A stretch of 64,000 nucleotides of DNA from Zobellia barbeyronii (GTDB taxonomy: Bacteria > Bacteroidota > Bacteroidia > Flavobacteriales > Flavobacteriaceae). Shown here in pieces: positions 9,448 to 18,652 of the stretch (positions within the stretch are counted from its first letter, which is position 1; each line of letters opens with the position of its first letter). The notes beneath the pieces are model-generated. The model saw nothing but the letters and a program-made list of their open reading frames with translations. It did not search any database and was not told the DNA's origin. The stretch spans positions 868,001 through 932,000 of the forward strand of contig NZ_JACATN010000002.1 in NCBI RefSeq assembly GCF_018603515.1. Reading direction: 5' to 3'. The position numbers and the translations under genes are program-made.

Positions 9448-10902
9448 ATGAAACATAAATTCTTTCACCAATATCTACCATTGATTTGCATATTATCCAT
9501 AGCAGTTTCTTGCAACGAAAAGAAAAAAGAAACGGTTGTAGAGTCTCAAGATAATAGTCGCCCTAATGTTCTTGTAATCCTTACGGATCAGTGGCGGGCT
9601 CAAGCTATGGGCTATGCAGGAGACCCTAATGTTAGTACTCCCAACCTAGATGAATTGGCAGCAGCGAGCGTAAATTTTAAAAATGCAGTTTCAGGTATGC
9701 CTGTGTGTTCACCTTTTAGAGCTTCACTCTTAACGGGACAACGCCCGTTGACACATGGAGTCTTCATGAACGATGTACAGCTAGACACCAATGCCGTGAC
9801 CATTGCCAAAGTATTCAATAAGGAAGGATATGATACTGGTTACATTGGTAAATGGCATTTAGATGGTCATGGGAGATTACAAAATGTTGCTCCCGGTGAA
9901 AGAAGGCAAGGATTTAAATTCTGGAAGGGCAATGAATGCACCCACGATTATAATGAATCCGTTTACTATGATAATGATGACCCGGACAGAAAAATATGGG
10001 ATGGCTATGATACTTTTAAACAGACCGATGCCGCCATTGATTATATTCAAAATAGAAACTCTTCTGAGAACCCCTATATGATGATTCTTTCCTATGGCAC
10101 TCCACATGCCCCATATCATACCGCTCCTGAGGAATACAGAAATAGGTTTGACCCAGCTAAGATTCAACTTCGCAGAAATGTACCTGATAACCTAAAGGAA
10201 CAGGCTAAGAAAGATTTAGCCGGGTATTACGCCCACATAGCCGCACTTGATGATATGATTGGTAAGCTTATTCAAAACTTGAGAGATTCCGGACAGTATG
10301 ACAACACCATTATTGTTTTTACTGCGGACCATGGCGATTTGTTAGGTTCTCACGGAGCCTATAAAAAGCAGCAGCCTTATGAAGAATCTGCACGTGTGCC
10401 CATGCTATATCATATTCCTGAAAAATTCAAAATCGATACTGGAGAAAGAAATGCGTTGATGAATTCCGAAGATATCATGCCTACTCTTTTGAGTCTGTGT
10501 GATATTTCTATACCAAATACGGTAGAGGGATTAGATTATAGACCTTATATGGAGGGAAAAGAACAAATAGGAGATGTAACTTTATTAACCTGTGTACAGC
10601 CCTTTGGCCAATGGAACAGGGTAAAATATGGTGGTAGAGAGTACAGAGCCATAATAACCCAACAGTACACTTATGCCAGAAGTTTGGAAGGCCCATGGTT
10701 ACTTTTTGATAATAAAAATGATCCATACCAGCTATATAATCTTGTAGGCAACGAAGGCGCCACTTCCTTGCAAGACAATATGGAAAAATTGTTATATGAA
10801 CGTTTGAAGGAAACCGGAGATGAATTTCTTCCCGGTTTGGAATACGTCAAAAAATGGGGTTATACATTGGATGAGACAGGCACTGTTCCTTATACCAATT
10901 AA
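9448..10902 (+). CDS. S1-family sulfatase, lipoprotein
   Basis: A 484-residue sulfatase with lipobox AVSC. The formylglycine motif is CSPFR, Cys about residue 87. The first metal-binding acidic pair is DQ instead of DD, and the later pair is ADHGD, which places it in a different S1 subgroup from the sulfatases at 3589 and 7131. GKWHLDGHG and PHAPYH complete the site. It is the only plus-strand enzyme gene of the degradative cluster and has its own operator/promoter, divergent from the rhaM operon. Substrate position is unknown. Confidence 0.87.
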   Translation: MKHKFFHQYLPLICILSIAVSCNEKKKETVVESQDNSRPNVLVILTDQWRAQAMGYAGDPNVSTPNLDELAAASVNFKNAVSGMPVCSPFRASLLTGQRPLTHGVFMNDVQLDTNAVTIAKVFNKEGYDTGYIGKWHLDGHGRLQNVAPGERRQGFKFWKGNECTHDYNESVYYDNDDPDRKIWDGYDTFKQTDAAIDYIQNRNSSENPYMMILSYGTPHAPYHTAPEEYRNRFDPAKIQLRRNVPDNLKEQAKKDLAGYYAHIAALDDMIGKLIQNLRDSGQYDNTIIVFTADHGDLLGSHGAYKKQQPYEESARVPMLYHIPEKFKIDTGERNALMNSEDIMPTLLSLCDISIPNTVEGLDYRPYMEGKEQIGDVTLLTCVQPFGQWNRVKYGGREYRAIITQQYTYARSLEGPWLLFDNKNDPYQLYNLVGNEGATSLQDNMEKLLYERLKETGDEFLPGLEYVKKWGYTLDETGTVPYTN

Positions 10903-10976
10903 CTATAAATCAATATCTTAAATAAAAAAAAGAAGATTTAAAAAGGTATGATGGTAGAAAAAAAATTATGCTTTTT

Positions 10977-11612
10977 TCATTCTTTCATGCCGTATTTGTA
11001 ACCAATTCGAAGATGAACATTGAAAACAAAGTCATTACCCATATGTCCAGCTTCCTTAACTGTTTTTCTTTTTTGAGTTTCTAAAATATCAAAACCTAAA
11101 CCAGCTCCTATTTCAAAATTCCAACGATAATTTATATTACGACGCATTCCCCATGTAGGTGTAATAAACAAACCTCCATTCGGTTCTTCCCCATCAAAAA
11201 CTAAAGGTTCCTCGCTATTTCCCGATGGTGAATATGCCAAAAATTTAGGATAATATTGAAAAGCAATCGTCACATAATTACCACTATTATGAAATGTATT
11301 GTTACTATTACCTATCCTTTTTCGAGAGTTATAATACCAGCGGGGTTCGAAAGTTAATACAGGTTGAAAAACTGGATAAAAATAATTATGACTCCGGGTT
11401 GCCTCCGCTCTATATACGTTTCTTTCGTAAGTGGGAGCTGCATAACCAACTTCAGTTCGAAGCGCCCAACGATGAACCAATTTTGATTCATTATGCCACC
11501 ATATACCTAATAATCCCGTTTGGATACCATTGATAGATCTATCAACAAGTTGTGCGTTGCTCGCAGAGCAAAACATAAGTAAAATCAGTACACTGATAAT
11601 GGAGTTTTTCAT
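10977..11612 (-). CDS. Predicted outer-membrane beta-barrel protein, unknown function
   Basis: A 211-residue protein with a signal peptide ending near SNA-QL. The mature part is rich in alternating aromatic and polar strands (NYVTIAFQYYPKF, YRWNFEIGAGLGF, DFVFNVHLRIGYKYG), as in small 8-stranded outer-membrane barrels. I do not recognise a specific family. It lies in the gap between two glycan-cluster transcription units, downstream of the Gfo/Idh terminator, so it has its own promoter or none of the shared operators. No regulon site is seen upstream. Confidence 0.55.
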   Translation of the reverse strand: MKNSIISVLILLMFCSASNAQLVDRSINGIQTGLLGIWWHNESKLVHRWALRTEVGYAAPTYERNVYRAEATRSHNYFYPVFQPVLTFEPRWYYNSRKRIGNSNNTFHNSGNYVTIAFQYYPKFLAYSPSGNSEEPLVFDGEEPNGGLFITPTWGMRRNINYRWNFEIGAGLGFDILETQKRKTVKEAGHMGNDFVFNVHLRIGYKYGMKE

Positions 11613-11766
11613 ATTTCAAATTGGTATTGGCTCTAACAGCAAAACGCAAAAAAAACCAACTTCGTATTCCAAAAAATTATAATAGAATTAACCATTCAGC
11701 AAATGAATTTCACTCATACGAAACTGTTATGTAAAGACTCTACTTAGATAAAAAAATGAAATTAAA

Positions 11767-11810
11767 AAATTCGGGGGTAAAATGACCAAAGCCACTTTAC
11801 CCCCGAATTT
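11767..11810 (-). terminator. Rho-independent terminator after the Gfo/Idh/MocA gene
   Basis: A perfect 15-bp stem (11767-11781 pairs with 11796-11810) contains a run of five G:C pairs. On the minus strand it is followed by a T-run. It lies 14 nt after the stop of the oxidoreductase gene. Confidence 0.85.
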
Positions 11811-11823
11811 AATATTTGAAAAA

Positions 11824-13161
11824 CTAAAGTTTTACATCCCAGCCTTTGGCGTATTCCCTACCCCATAAAGCCAATGCTTTACGATCTAGCATTCTTCCAG
11901 TTTTGGAGTCTATGTCAAAACCATTACCAATTCTATAGGCTACATTACCAAAGTGAACTAATGCCATACTTTTTGATGCATCATCTATTGGTGCTTGTAA
12001 AGTTTCTTTACCTCTAATGGTATTGAAAAAATTACCAACATGTATGGTAGTCATTCCGCCGCCGCCGCCAAGCTCAATTCCGCCTTCTTGCGTTTTTGCG
12101 TTAACAGTTTTTACCAAATTACCACCTCTGTCATAAAGCTTGTATAAGTTTCGGTTTACAAAGACACTACCTTCGCTACCATATATAATTGTACCACGAC
12201 CTCCACCATAGGTAGAATATCCATTTCTACTTTTACCATCCCATTTAATGGTCGTATTATTATCGAACTTAAAAGTAGCTTCCATAGTATCGTACATTTC
12301 CCAACCGTCATCTACAAAGGCTGATTTAATACCATCTGCCTCTACATGATTTGGAAAGTCTACTTGCAACGCCCAACGTGCTACATCTAATTCATGTGTA
12401 CCATTGTTACCTAATTCTGCCGTACCATAATTCCATCCGTACCAATGCCAATTGTAATTCCACGTTTCAGAAGTATAATCACGACGAACAGCGGGTCCCT
12501 GAAATAATTCCCAATCCAGACCTGCAGGAATGGGTGCTGCTTTTTGAAGTGGCACCTCTCCTCGTTTACTACTAAAAAAAGCAACCGCCTTATATGGCTT
12601 ACCGATTACACCATTATGAATTTGCCTTATAATATCAATGCTATGCTCCGCAGAACGTTGTTGGTTCCCCATTTGCACCACACGATCGTACTTTTTCTGG
12701 GCGGCAACAAGTAATTCATTTTCTGCCATGTTATGGCTACATGGCTTTTCTACGTAAACATGTTTTCCTTCCTTTAACGCCATTATAGAACCTGGAGCAT
12801 GCCAATGATCAGGAGTTAAGTTAAACAACGCATCTACTTTTTTATCTTCAAGAACTTTTCTAATATCGTTTTCAAGTTTTGGAGTATAACCCAATCTGGT
12901 AGACATTTCCGTAGCGGCTTTTACACGCTGACTCTCCATTACATCACAGAGGTATAACAGCTCTACATTATTACTCTTTAACTCTATTGGTGTATACATA
13001 GCACTAACACGGCGCCCCAGACCTGCAATGGCAACCTGAATCCTATCATTGGCGCCCATCACTTTTCTGTAACTCTTAGCCGATAAGCTAGAACTACCCA
13101 ATATAGCACCCGTAGTTCCCAATGCTGTTTTCTGAATAAAACTTCTTCTAGATGTTTTCAT
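11824..13161 (-). CDS. Gfo/Idh/MocA-family oxidoreductase, Tat-exported
   Basis: A 445-residue NAD(P)-dependent oxidoreductase with a twin-arginine signal (SRRSFIQK). It would therefore be folded with its cofactor and exported to the periplasm. The Rossmann motif is VAIAGLGRR, and the family Lys is in EKPCSHN. Relatives include GH109-type glycosidases, which use tightly bound NAD, and 3-keto-glycoside-forming dehydrogenases. It lies between the sulfatase-GH78 gene and an outer-membrane protein gene, within the rhamnose glycan cluster. Together with the DUF1080 gene at 17615 it suggests an oxidative glycoside-cleaving step (inference). Confidence 0.85.
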   Translation of the reverse strand: MKTSRRSFIQKTALGTTGAILGSSSLSAKSYRKVMGANDRIQVAIAGLGRRVSAMYTPIELKSNNVELLYLCDVMESQRVKAATEMSTRLGYTPKLENDIRKVLEDKKVDALFNLTPDHWHAPGSIMALKEGKHVYVEKPCSHNMAENELLVAAQKKYDRVVQMGNQQRSAEHSIDIIRQIHNGVIGKPYKAVAFFSSKRGEVPLQKAAPIPAGLDWELFQGPAVRRDYTSETWNYNWHWYGWNYGTAELGNNGTHELDVARWALQVDFPNHVEADGIKSAFVDDGWEMYDTMEATFKFDNNTTIKWDGKSRNGYSTYGGGRGTIIYGSEGSVFVNRNLYKLYDRGGNLVKTVNAKTQEGGIELGGGGGMTTIHVGNFFNTIRGKETLQAPIDDASKSMALVHFGNVAYRIGNGFDIDSKTGRMLDRKALALWGREYAKGWDVKL

Positions 13162-13317
13162 TATTGTTATTCTTTAATTTTAAAATCTTGTAATAAAAAG
13201 CGGTCTGAATGACCTTATAACAGGATATTGCCGGTTTTGGCTTCTCCAAAATTTGGCTAATCTTTATGCTTATGTTTTTATAAATGTACCTTTTACAATT
13301 AAAAAACTAAAGAAACT

Positions 13318-16300
13318 TTAAAAAGAATTAACTACTAATTTAATTTCATGCTTACCTGGTTCCAAACGTACAGAGCCAAAAGCAGCGTTTACTTTTTTAC
13401 CATTGTGCATGAGTTCTTTTCCTGGTGATGGAGCTATTTCAAATTCCGCAACCATATTAGCCGGTATTTGAATTTCGAAAATTTGAAGCCTAGGAGTTTC
13501 ATATTTGTAGCTTCCTTTTATCGTTCCTTTTATAGTCGGCACTTCAATACTACTATTTTTTAAATCGCTCATTTGAGGTTTGATAGTAGCAATTCCGAAT
13601 CCCGGTGTTTTAGGTTGAATTCCCCAAAGTCCACGTGGGATGGCATTAGCCGGCACAGCTCCCCAAGCATGGTTCCAATCTAGATTATTCTTATACTTCA
13701 AATCCCAAGCTTCCAAGGTCATAGTAGAACCAATACGGATCATATTGTACCAACTTCTATCACTTGTATCAGTTAACAGTTCCAAAGCATAATCTGCCGC
13801 CCCAGCATTATAAAGACCGTCCATTAAATATTGCGAACCGTAAACACTACACGCCATTCCACGTGACTTCACGTACTCCACAACAGAGGAAATATGTTCC
13901 TCAGGAACCATATTAAAAGCCAAGGGCAACATATTAGCATGTAAGGCAGCATGGTCAGTTCCTATACCGTCTACATAAATACCTCGTTCCGAATCAAACA
14001 TTTTTTCATTGACCGCTTTTTTAGCTTTTAAAGCACGAAGTTCAAAGTCTCTTGCTTCCTCTGTTTTACCTAAAACTTTTGCAAATTCGGACATGATATT
14101 CATATTCTGGTAATAGAATGCATTCACTACGGTATTATAATCTTTAAAAACATAGGCATCACGTTCTCCTTTATTTGATGGGTCTCCTCCCCAACCTGCA
14201 GATGGCCAATCTACAATATCCCTAAAGGTCTCCTTTAACTGTGGAGAAAAACCTAAATTCTTCATTAACTCAGGCGTCATTTTAGTAGAAGTAATCAACC
14301 CTTCTTCATTTGAAAGCTCATAAAGAGTTTTGTATTTTAACTGGTCATAATACTTCTCAATAAGCTCTGTATTTCCCGTATACATATAATCTGCATAAAA
14401 CATGAGCGCCACGTGCTGTTGCCATTCGGTAGGCCAGGTTGGGTGTTCCATAAAATATTCCATGGTCTGCCTTGCAATGGCATATTCTCGATCGGTGGTG
14501 TAATGGCTTAATTGATTCAAATACGCGTCTGCCTCATAAGGAATACGCTCACGATCACCATCTACATAAAGTCCATTAAAAGTAGTGGCCTTAATCGTGT
14601 ATTTACAGATTTCCCAAACTTGGTTCAAAATATCATCCGAGCTTTTGAAACTACTAGCGTCATCTTCCCAATAACTATGATGTGCTAATAATGTAAAATC
14701 TTCTGCTGTAACAGCTTCTTTTGCTCCATCTACCTCAACATATCTAAACGGCATTAAAACTGGAAAATCTTTTGGAAGCGGTAGCGCCTTGCCTGGTCTT
14801 GTATTCCTTTCATCTACTTGTACCTGAAGTTGGTATTCTGTTTGATCAGGGTTTACAGCCATTTTAATTTCTTGATATCTGATATGACTTCTGTGGAAAG
14901 GTGTTCTGTTGATGTTTTCACCTTCTAGCTGTTCTCCTATTCTAAAAATAAGCGTATCACTAACTTTAGCTTTATATGTAAAGTCTAAAGTTGCAAAAGC
15001 TGCTTTTCCAAAATCCATAAAATAGGTTTCACCTCTTTTTTCAAATTTGACTGGTTTTATTTTATCAATTTGAAAACTGTTGGGAGTGGTTATAGTAGCT
15101 TTAGGACTTCCCGTAGTAAAAAACTGACTTTGAGAATAGCGTGAAAGCCGATTGTCTTGATCCCAAATGCGTACTTTCCAGAAATAAGTCTCTCCGCTTT
15201 TCAACGCTGTACCTTCATGCTCTATTTCGGAAGAAGCGCTAGTTCTTATTTGCTTGCTATCCCAAACATCACCAATATTATTGGTAATGTTCTGTTTAGA
15301 TGAAGCAACCAATATTTGATAGGCCGATTGTGAAACCGCTCCGTCCGGCACAACCCATCCAAATTCTGGTTTAGTATCAATTACGGTAACCCCTTCTGTG
15401 TTTCGTATCCACTCCACAACCAAATCACTAGGACCTTTAGAATAGTCATCGGAAAGCTCAAGAATAAGGTCATTTGTTTTGTTGCGAAAAGCTGCTAACT
15501 TTTCGGCATATTTTGAATCTTTTGCCAAATTGTTAATCTCTTTAGGATCGTCTTCTAAATTGTAAAGTTCTTCAAAAGACTGGTCGTTGACATAACGGAA
15601 ATATTTCCAATTTTTGGTACGGATTCCTTCGCTTGGCGCAATATTATCAAACTCCCAAAGGTGCTCAATCAAGACGGTATCTCGCTCAAAGTCTTTCTTC
15701 GTTTTTTCTACTATAGGCATAAGACTTTTGCCTTGCCATGTTTTTGGTTGGGCAATTCCTGCTAAATCTAAAATAGTAGATGGTACATCTATATTCAACG
15801 CTAGAGCATCACTATCTTTTTGCCTTTTAACCCGTGGATCATATACAATTAAAGGCACCCGAACGGAATTATCATATAACAACCATTTCCCCGCAAGCTG
15901 GCGTTCACCTAAAAAGTAACCGTTATCTCCCATTAGAATAATAACCGTGTTTTCTGCAAGTCCCTTCTTCTCTAGCTCAGTCCTGATTTTGGCAATTTCC
16001 CGGTCTATTCCAGATATCATTCTATAATATCCTTTTACGCTATGCTGATATTTTTCCGGAGTATCATAACGCCACGTCCAACGTAAACGGTTAAAGCCGT
16101 CACGTACAAATTTAGGTTGAGCCTCAAAGTATTTGTCTTCTCCCAAATCTGCATCAGGCATATTTATATTCTGAAGCAAAGCATCTGACTCCGTTTGCCA
16201 GAAATATTGGTCTTCAGCCCCGTCATGGGCATGAGGAGCACTAAAACTCAAGGAAAGACAAAAAGGTTTGTCTGTTTTTACATCTGCAATAAAGTCAATA

Positions 16301-16839
16301 GCTTTTTGTCCTGTGTAGCGTGTTAAATGAACCGTGTCCTTACCTAAGGTTTTATAGTAATAACCACGCTTGTCTTTATATTCATTATTACGGTCATAAG
16401 ACTCATATTCATCAAACTGATTTTTTAGGTTATCATAACGGACTCCATATTTACCATAGAAACCAGTAAAATATCCATTCTCTTTTAAAATAGAAGGATA
16501 GGATTCAGCCATGTACGATTCTCTAATATTTCCTGTTTGAAAATTGAAATTGTGCGTACGTTCGTAAAGCCCTGTTAAAATGCTAGCTCTACTGGCGGCA
16601 CAGATTGGTGTGGTTACCATAGCATTCTCAAAATAGGTGCCTTTCTTAGCCAATTTATCCATTTCTGGAGTAGAAATAAGCTTGTTTCCCGCATAACCCA
16701 GTGCATCAAAACGCTGGTCATCCGTTAGAATAAAAATTATATTGGGCTTGTTTGCTTGTTGTTTCTGTACTGTTTTTTGTGCCTTTAGCGGTAGTATACA
16801 TCCGCAAAGAAAAATTAATGCCAAAACTGGTATTCTCAT
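13318..16839 (-). CDS. Bimodular S1 sulfatase - GH78 alpha-L-rhamnosidase
   Basis: A 1173-residue secreted fusion. A signal peptide is followed by an S1 sulfatase (residues about 30-465) with ILTDDQR, the formylglycine motif CAASR (Cys80), SAPHAHDG and LMGDNG. The second half (about 475-1173) is an alpha-L-rhamnosidase with an Fn3-like N-terminal domain ([12 protein letters not shown]) and the catalytic acidic motif [12 protein letters not shown] near residue 765, then a C-terminal beta-domain. One protein could desulfate and then release rhamnose. Similar fusions are known from ulvan loci of flavobacteria. It has its own operator promoter at 16914-16959. Confidence 0.9.
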   Translation of the reverse strand: MRIPVLALIFLCGCILPLKAQKTVQKQQANKPNIIFILTDDQRFDALGYAGNKLISTPEMDKLAKKGTYFENAMVTTPICAASRASILTGLYERTHNFNFQTGNIRESYMAESYPSILKENGYFTGFYGKYGVRYDNLKNQFDEYESYDRNNEYKDKRGYYYKTLGKDTVHLTRYTGQKAIDFIADVKTDKPFCLSLSFSAPHAHDGAEDQYFWQTESDALLQNINMPDADLGEDKYFEAQPKFVRDGFNRLRWTWRYDTPEKYQHSVKGYYRMISGIDREIAKIRTELEKKGLAENTVIILMGDNGYFLGERQLAGKWLLYDNSVRVPLIVYDPRVKRQKDSDALALNIDVPSTILDLAGIAQPKTWQGKSLMPIVEKTKKDFERDTVLIEHLWEFDNIAPSEGIRTKNWKYFRYVNDQSFEELYNLEDDPKEINNLAKDSKYAEKLAAFRNKTNDLILELSDDYSKGPSDLVVEWIRNTEGVTVIDTKPEFGWVVPDGAVSQSAYQILVASSKQNITNNIGDVWDSKQIRTSASSEIEHEGTALKSGETYFWKVRIWDQDNRLSRYSQSQFFTTGSPKATITTPNSFQIDKIKPVKFEKRGETYFMDFGKAAFATLDFTYKAKVSDTLIFRIGEQLEGENINRTPFHRSHIRYQEIKMAVNPDQTEYQLQVQVDERNTRPGKALPLPKDFPVLMPFRYVEVDGAKEAVTAEDFTLLAHHSYWEDDASSFKSSDDILNQVWEICKYTIKATTFNGLYVDGDRERIPYEADAYLNQLSHYTTDREYAIARQTMEYFMEHPTWPTEWQQHVALMFYADYMYTGNTELIEKYYDQLKYKTLYELSNEEGLITSTKMTPELMKNLGFSPQLKETFRDIVDWPSAGWGGDPSNKGERDAYVFKDYNTVVNAFYYQNMNIMSEFAKVLGKTEEARDFELRALKAKKAVNEKMFDSERGIYVDGIGTDHAALHANMLPLAFNMVPEEHISSVVEYVKSRGMACSVYGSQYLMDGLYNAGAADYALELLTDTSDRSWYNMIRIGSTMTLEAWDLKYKNNLDWNHAWGAVPANAIPRGLWGIQPKTPGFGIATIKPQMSDLKNSSIEVPTIKGTIKGSYKYETPRLQIFEIQIPANMVAEFEIAPSPGKELMHNGKKVNAAFGSVRLEPGKHEIKLVVNSF

Positions 16840-16913
16840 AAATCAGGTATTTGTCAATTTCCCCTGAAATTAGGCGTTCAGGTTAAAACTAAGAAGTTAG
16901 AAAAAATCTTCTT

Positions 16914-16959
16914 CAAACTTATATGCTATAGAGACATTACCCATCCTGTGCTGTCCTGA
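16914..16959 (-). promoter_or_regulatory. Operator and -7 box of the sulfatase-GH78 gene
   Basis: CCTGTGCTGTCCTGA at 16945-16959 is a variant of the shared operator. TAAGTTTG on the minus strand (16921-16914) is a perfect -7 box. The gap is 23 nt, identical to the other regulon promoters. Confidence 0.75.
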
Positions 16960-17008
16960 GAACTGATATATTTAACCGTTTAATTGTTTTCTATACCTAG
17001 CTCACAAA

Positions 17009-17584
17009 TTAAGCTTTCTTTGTTATCACTTTAAGTATCCTGAGTATTTCGTCTACACCCATTCTTTCTGTATAGTTTGCTTCAACATGGGCTTCTTCAA
17101 TTGTTTGATTGGTGTTGATAATAAAAGTAGCCGGTATAGGAAGAGTTTTTGAACCGTCGCCATTTAGAAGTGTTAAATCACGTCGTGCATGATAATCCTC
17201 ACCCGGATCAAATTGAAGACCGTACGCTTTAATTACTTTCTGATCAGCATCACTAAGTACTTCAAAATCTAAATTATTCTTTTCTTTTGCCGTTAGTGCA
17301 CTATCCGGACTTTGCGGACTGATTGCTAAAAATGAAGCTCCAAAAGATTTAATTTCCGATAGTTTACTTTGTACTTCTTTAAGGTCTAAATTGCAAATAG
17401 GACACCATTCACCACGGTAAAATTTAATAACCACAATGCCTGATTTTAGCATTTCAGATAGCGTAATATCTGTACCTACAGCATTTGGCAAAGTAAAATC
17501 TGGAGCTTTATCACCAACAGATAATCCTTGGAGATGACTTGCATTTGAAATAACTAACTTTTGAAAATCTTGTAATTCACTCAT
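17009..17584 (-). CDS. Peroxiredoxin-like (AhpC/TSA) protein
   Basis: A 191-residue thioredoxin-fold protein of the AhpC/TSA type. It has GDKAPDFTLPNA at the start of the fold and a WCPICN active site after VIKFYRGE. There is no signal peptide, so it is cytoplasmic. It may reduce peroxides, but the CxxC rather than a classical peroxidatic TxxC context leaves a thiol-oxidoreductase role possible. It begins 30 bp after the DUF1080 gene and is probably co-transcribed with it. Why such a protein sits in a glycan locus is not clear. Confidence 0.75.
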   Translation of the reverse strand: MSELQDFQKLVISNASHLQGLSVGDKAPDFTLPNAVGTDITLSEMLKSGIVVIKFYRGEWCPICNLDLKEVQSKLSEIKSFGASFLAISPQSPDSALTAKEKNNLDFEVLSDADQKVIKAYGLQFDPGEDYHARRDLTLLNGDGSKTLPIPATFIINTNQTIEEAHVEANYTERMGVDEILRILKVITKKA

Positions 17585-17614
17585 ATAATTATCTTTCTTT
17601 ACGAATTTATACTA

Positions 17615-18436
17615 CTACAAATTCTTCAGCCTAATATTTCTATATTCAACCTTCATTGGCGGACCTACATGAACCTGTACTCCTAAATATCCTTTTAACT
17701 TTCTATTTATAGTGTCTTCATCATTTACATCACTCATTAAAACTCCATTTATATAATGTTGAAGTCTATTACCTTTAATAATAAGGTGTACCTCGTTCCA
17801 ATCCTCACTCTTTATTTTTGTCTTCAGGGAATCTGATTCGCCCAAAGAACCTACCACTTCCCTGCTCTGCCAACAGTTGCTTTTTACATTAGCTCTCAAA
17901 GAACCTTCAACGTCAGGAGTATCTTGACTATTAATAGTTACTTTTTCTCCTCTATAGGCCAAGGTAGCCCTTTTTTTCTCCTCGTAGTTTTGACCCGTAT
18001 ATCTTCTCTTACCGTCAATATCTGCTTGGTAGCCTTTCATAGCATTTGGAATTGTATCAATCAAATCACTTCTATAATTAATACCACTATTCCCTGATTC
18101 AGCGATTTTAAATTCCAACTTCAATTCAAAATCATCTGGTTGACCTCCCTGCCAGATAATAAAAGTATTACTTTTTAAAAGAGTTTCCGGGGTTACCTCA
18201 CCCACTAACGCACCATTTTCTACACGCCAATAATTAGGATCACCTTTCCAACCCGTTAAAGTTTCGCCATCAAAAATATTTACAAAGCCATCTCCTTCCT
18301 CTAGAATTTTAACTACAGTGTCCACCGTTGCTTCTTGCTTTTTTTCTTTGCATGATTGAACATATGCAAGCAGCAATAGGGCAATAAAGCTACCAGCCAA
18401 ATATTTAGATACTGTTCTACTATTTTTATACATCAT
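17615..18436 (-). CDS. DUF1080 (3-keto-glycoside hydrolase/lyase-like) lipoprotein
   Basis: A 273-residue lipoprotein (lipobox YVQSC) with a single DUF1080 jelly-roll domain: FVNIFDGETLTGWKG, FELKLEFKIAESGNSGINYRS and YINGVLMSDVND. Members of this family cleave 3-keto-glycosides made by Gfo/Idh/MocA dehydrogenases. Such a dehydrogenase lies nearby at 11824. The protein is probably surface or periplasmic. It follows SusD by 216 bp that contain two hairpins, and leads into the peroxiredoxin-like gene. Substrate is not known. Confidence 0.78.
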   Translation of the reverse strand: MMYKNSRTVSKYLAGSFIALLLLAYVQSCKEKKQEATVDTVVKILEEGDGFVNIFDGETLTGWKGDPNYWRVENGALVGEVTPETLLKSNTFIIWQGGQPDDFELKLEFKIAESGNSGINYRSDLIDTIPNAMKGYQADIDGKRRYTGQNYEEKKRATLAYRGEKVTINSQDTPDVEGSLRANVKSNCWQSREVVGSLGESDSLKTKIKSEDWNEVHLIIKGNRLQHYINGVLMSDVNDEDTINRKLKGYLGVQVHVGPPMKVEYRNIRLKNL

Positions 18437-18480
18437 ATTTTTTTTTCGATTATCACGGTTCTACTATTTGCAATCAAAGA

Positions 18481-18514
18481 AACCTAGGTAACCTTTTGAT
18501 AAGTTACCTAAGTT
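18481..18514 (-). terminator. Hairpin in the leader of the DUF1080 gene
   Basis: An imperfect stem of about 12 bp (18481-18492 with 18503-18514, built on TAGGTAAC/GTTACCTA). On the minus strand it is followed by a T-rich stretch. It may terminate or attenuate transcription coming from susCD. Confidence 0.45.
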
Positions 18515-18586
18515 TAAGACAAACTTAATCCACTCTATAGTTATCGGTAATTTCCAACAACAAATTTTCTACAGATTCTTTTTATG

Positions 18587-18618
18587 ATTAAAGGCCATGG
18601 ATATCCATGACCTTTAAT
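18587..18618. repeat. 32-nt inverted repeat downstream of susD
   Basis: ATTAAAGG and CCTTTAAT flank the 14-bp palindrome CATGGATATCCATG, giving an almost perfect hairpin 35 nt after the SusD stop. There is no T-run on the minus strand, so it is more likely a 3'-end-stabilising or processing hairpin than a terminator. Confidence 0.55.
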
Positions 18619-18652
18619 TGTTTGCATTCTAAATCGTTCCTGGTTAATTTAA

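Noticed and set aside
13219-13225. ACAGGA half-site upstream of the Gfo/Idh/MocA gene
   Set aside because: The orientation relative to the gene is opposite to the six good sites, the second half is missing and no -7 box lies at the fixed distance.
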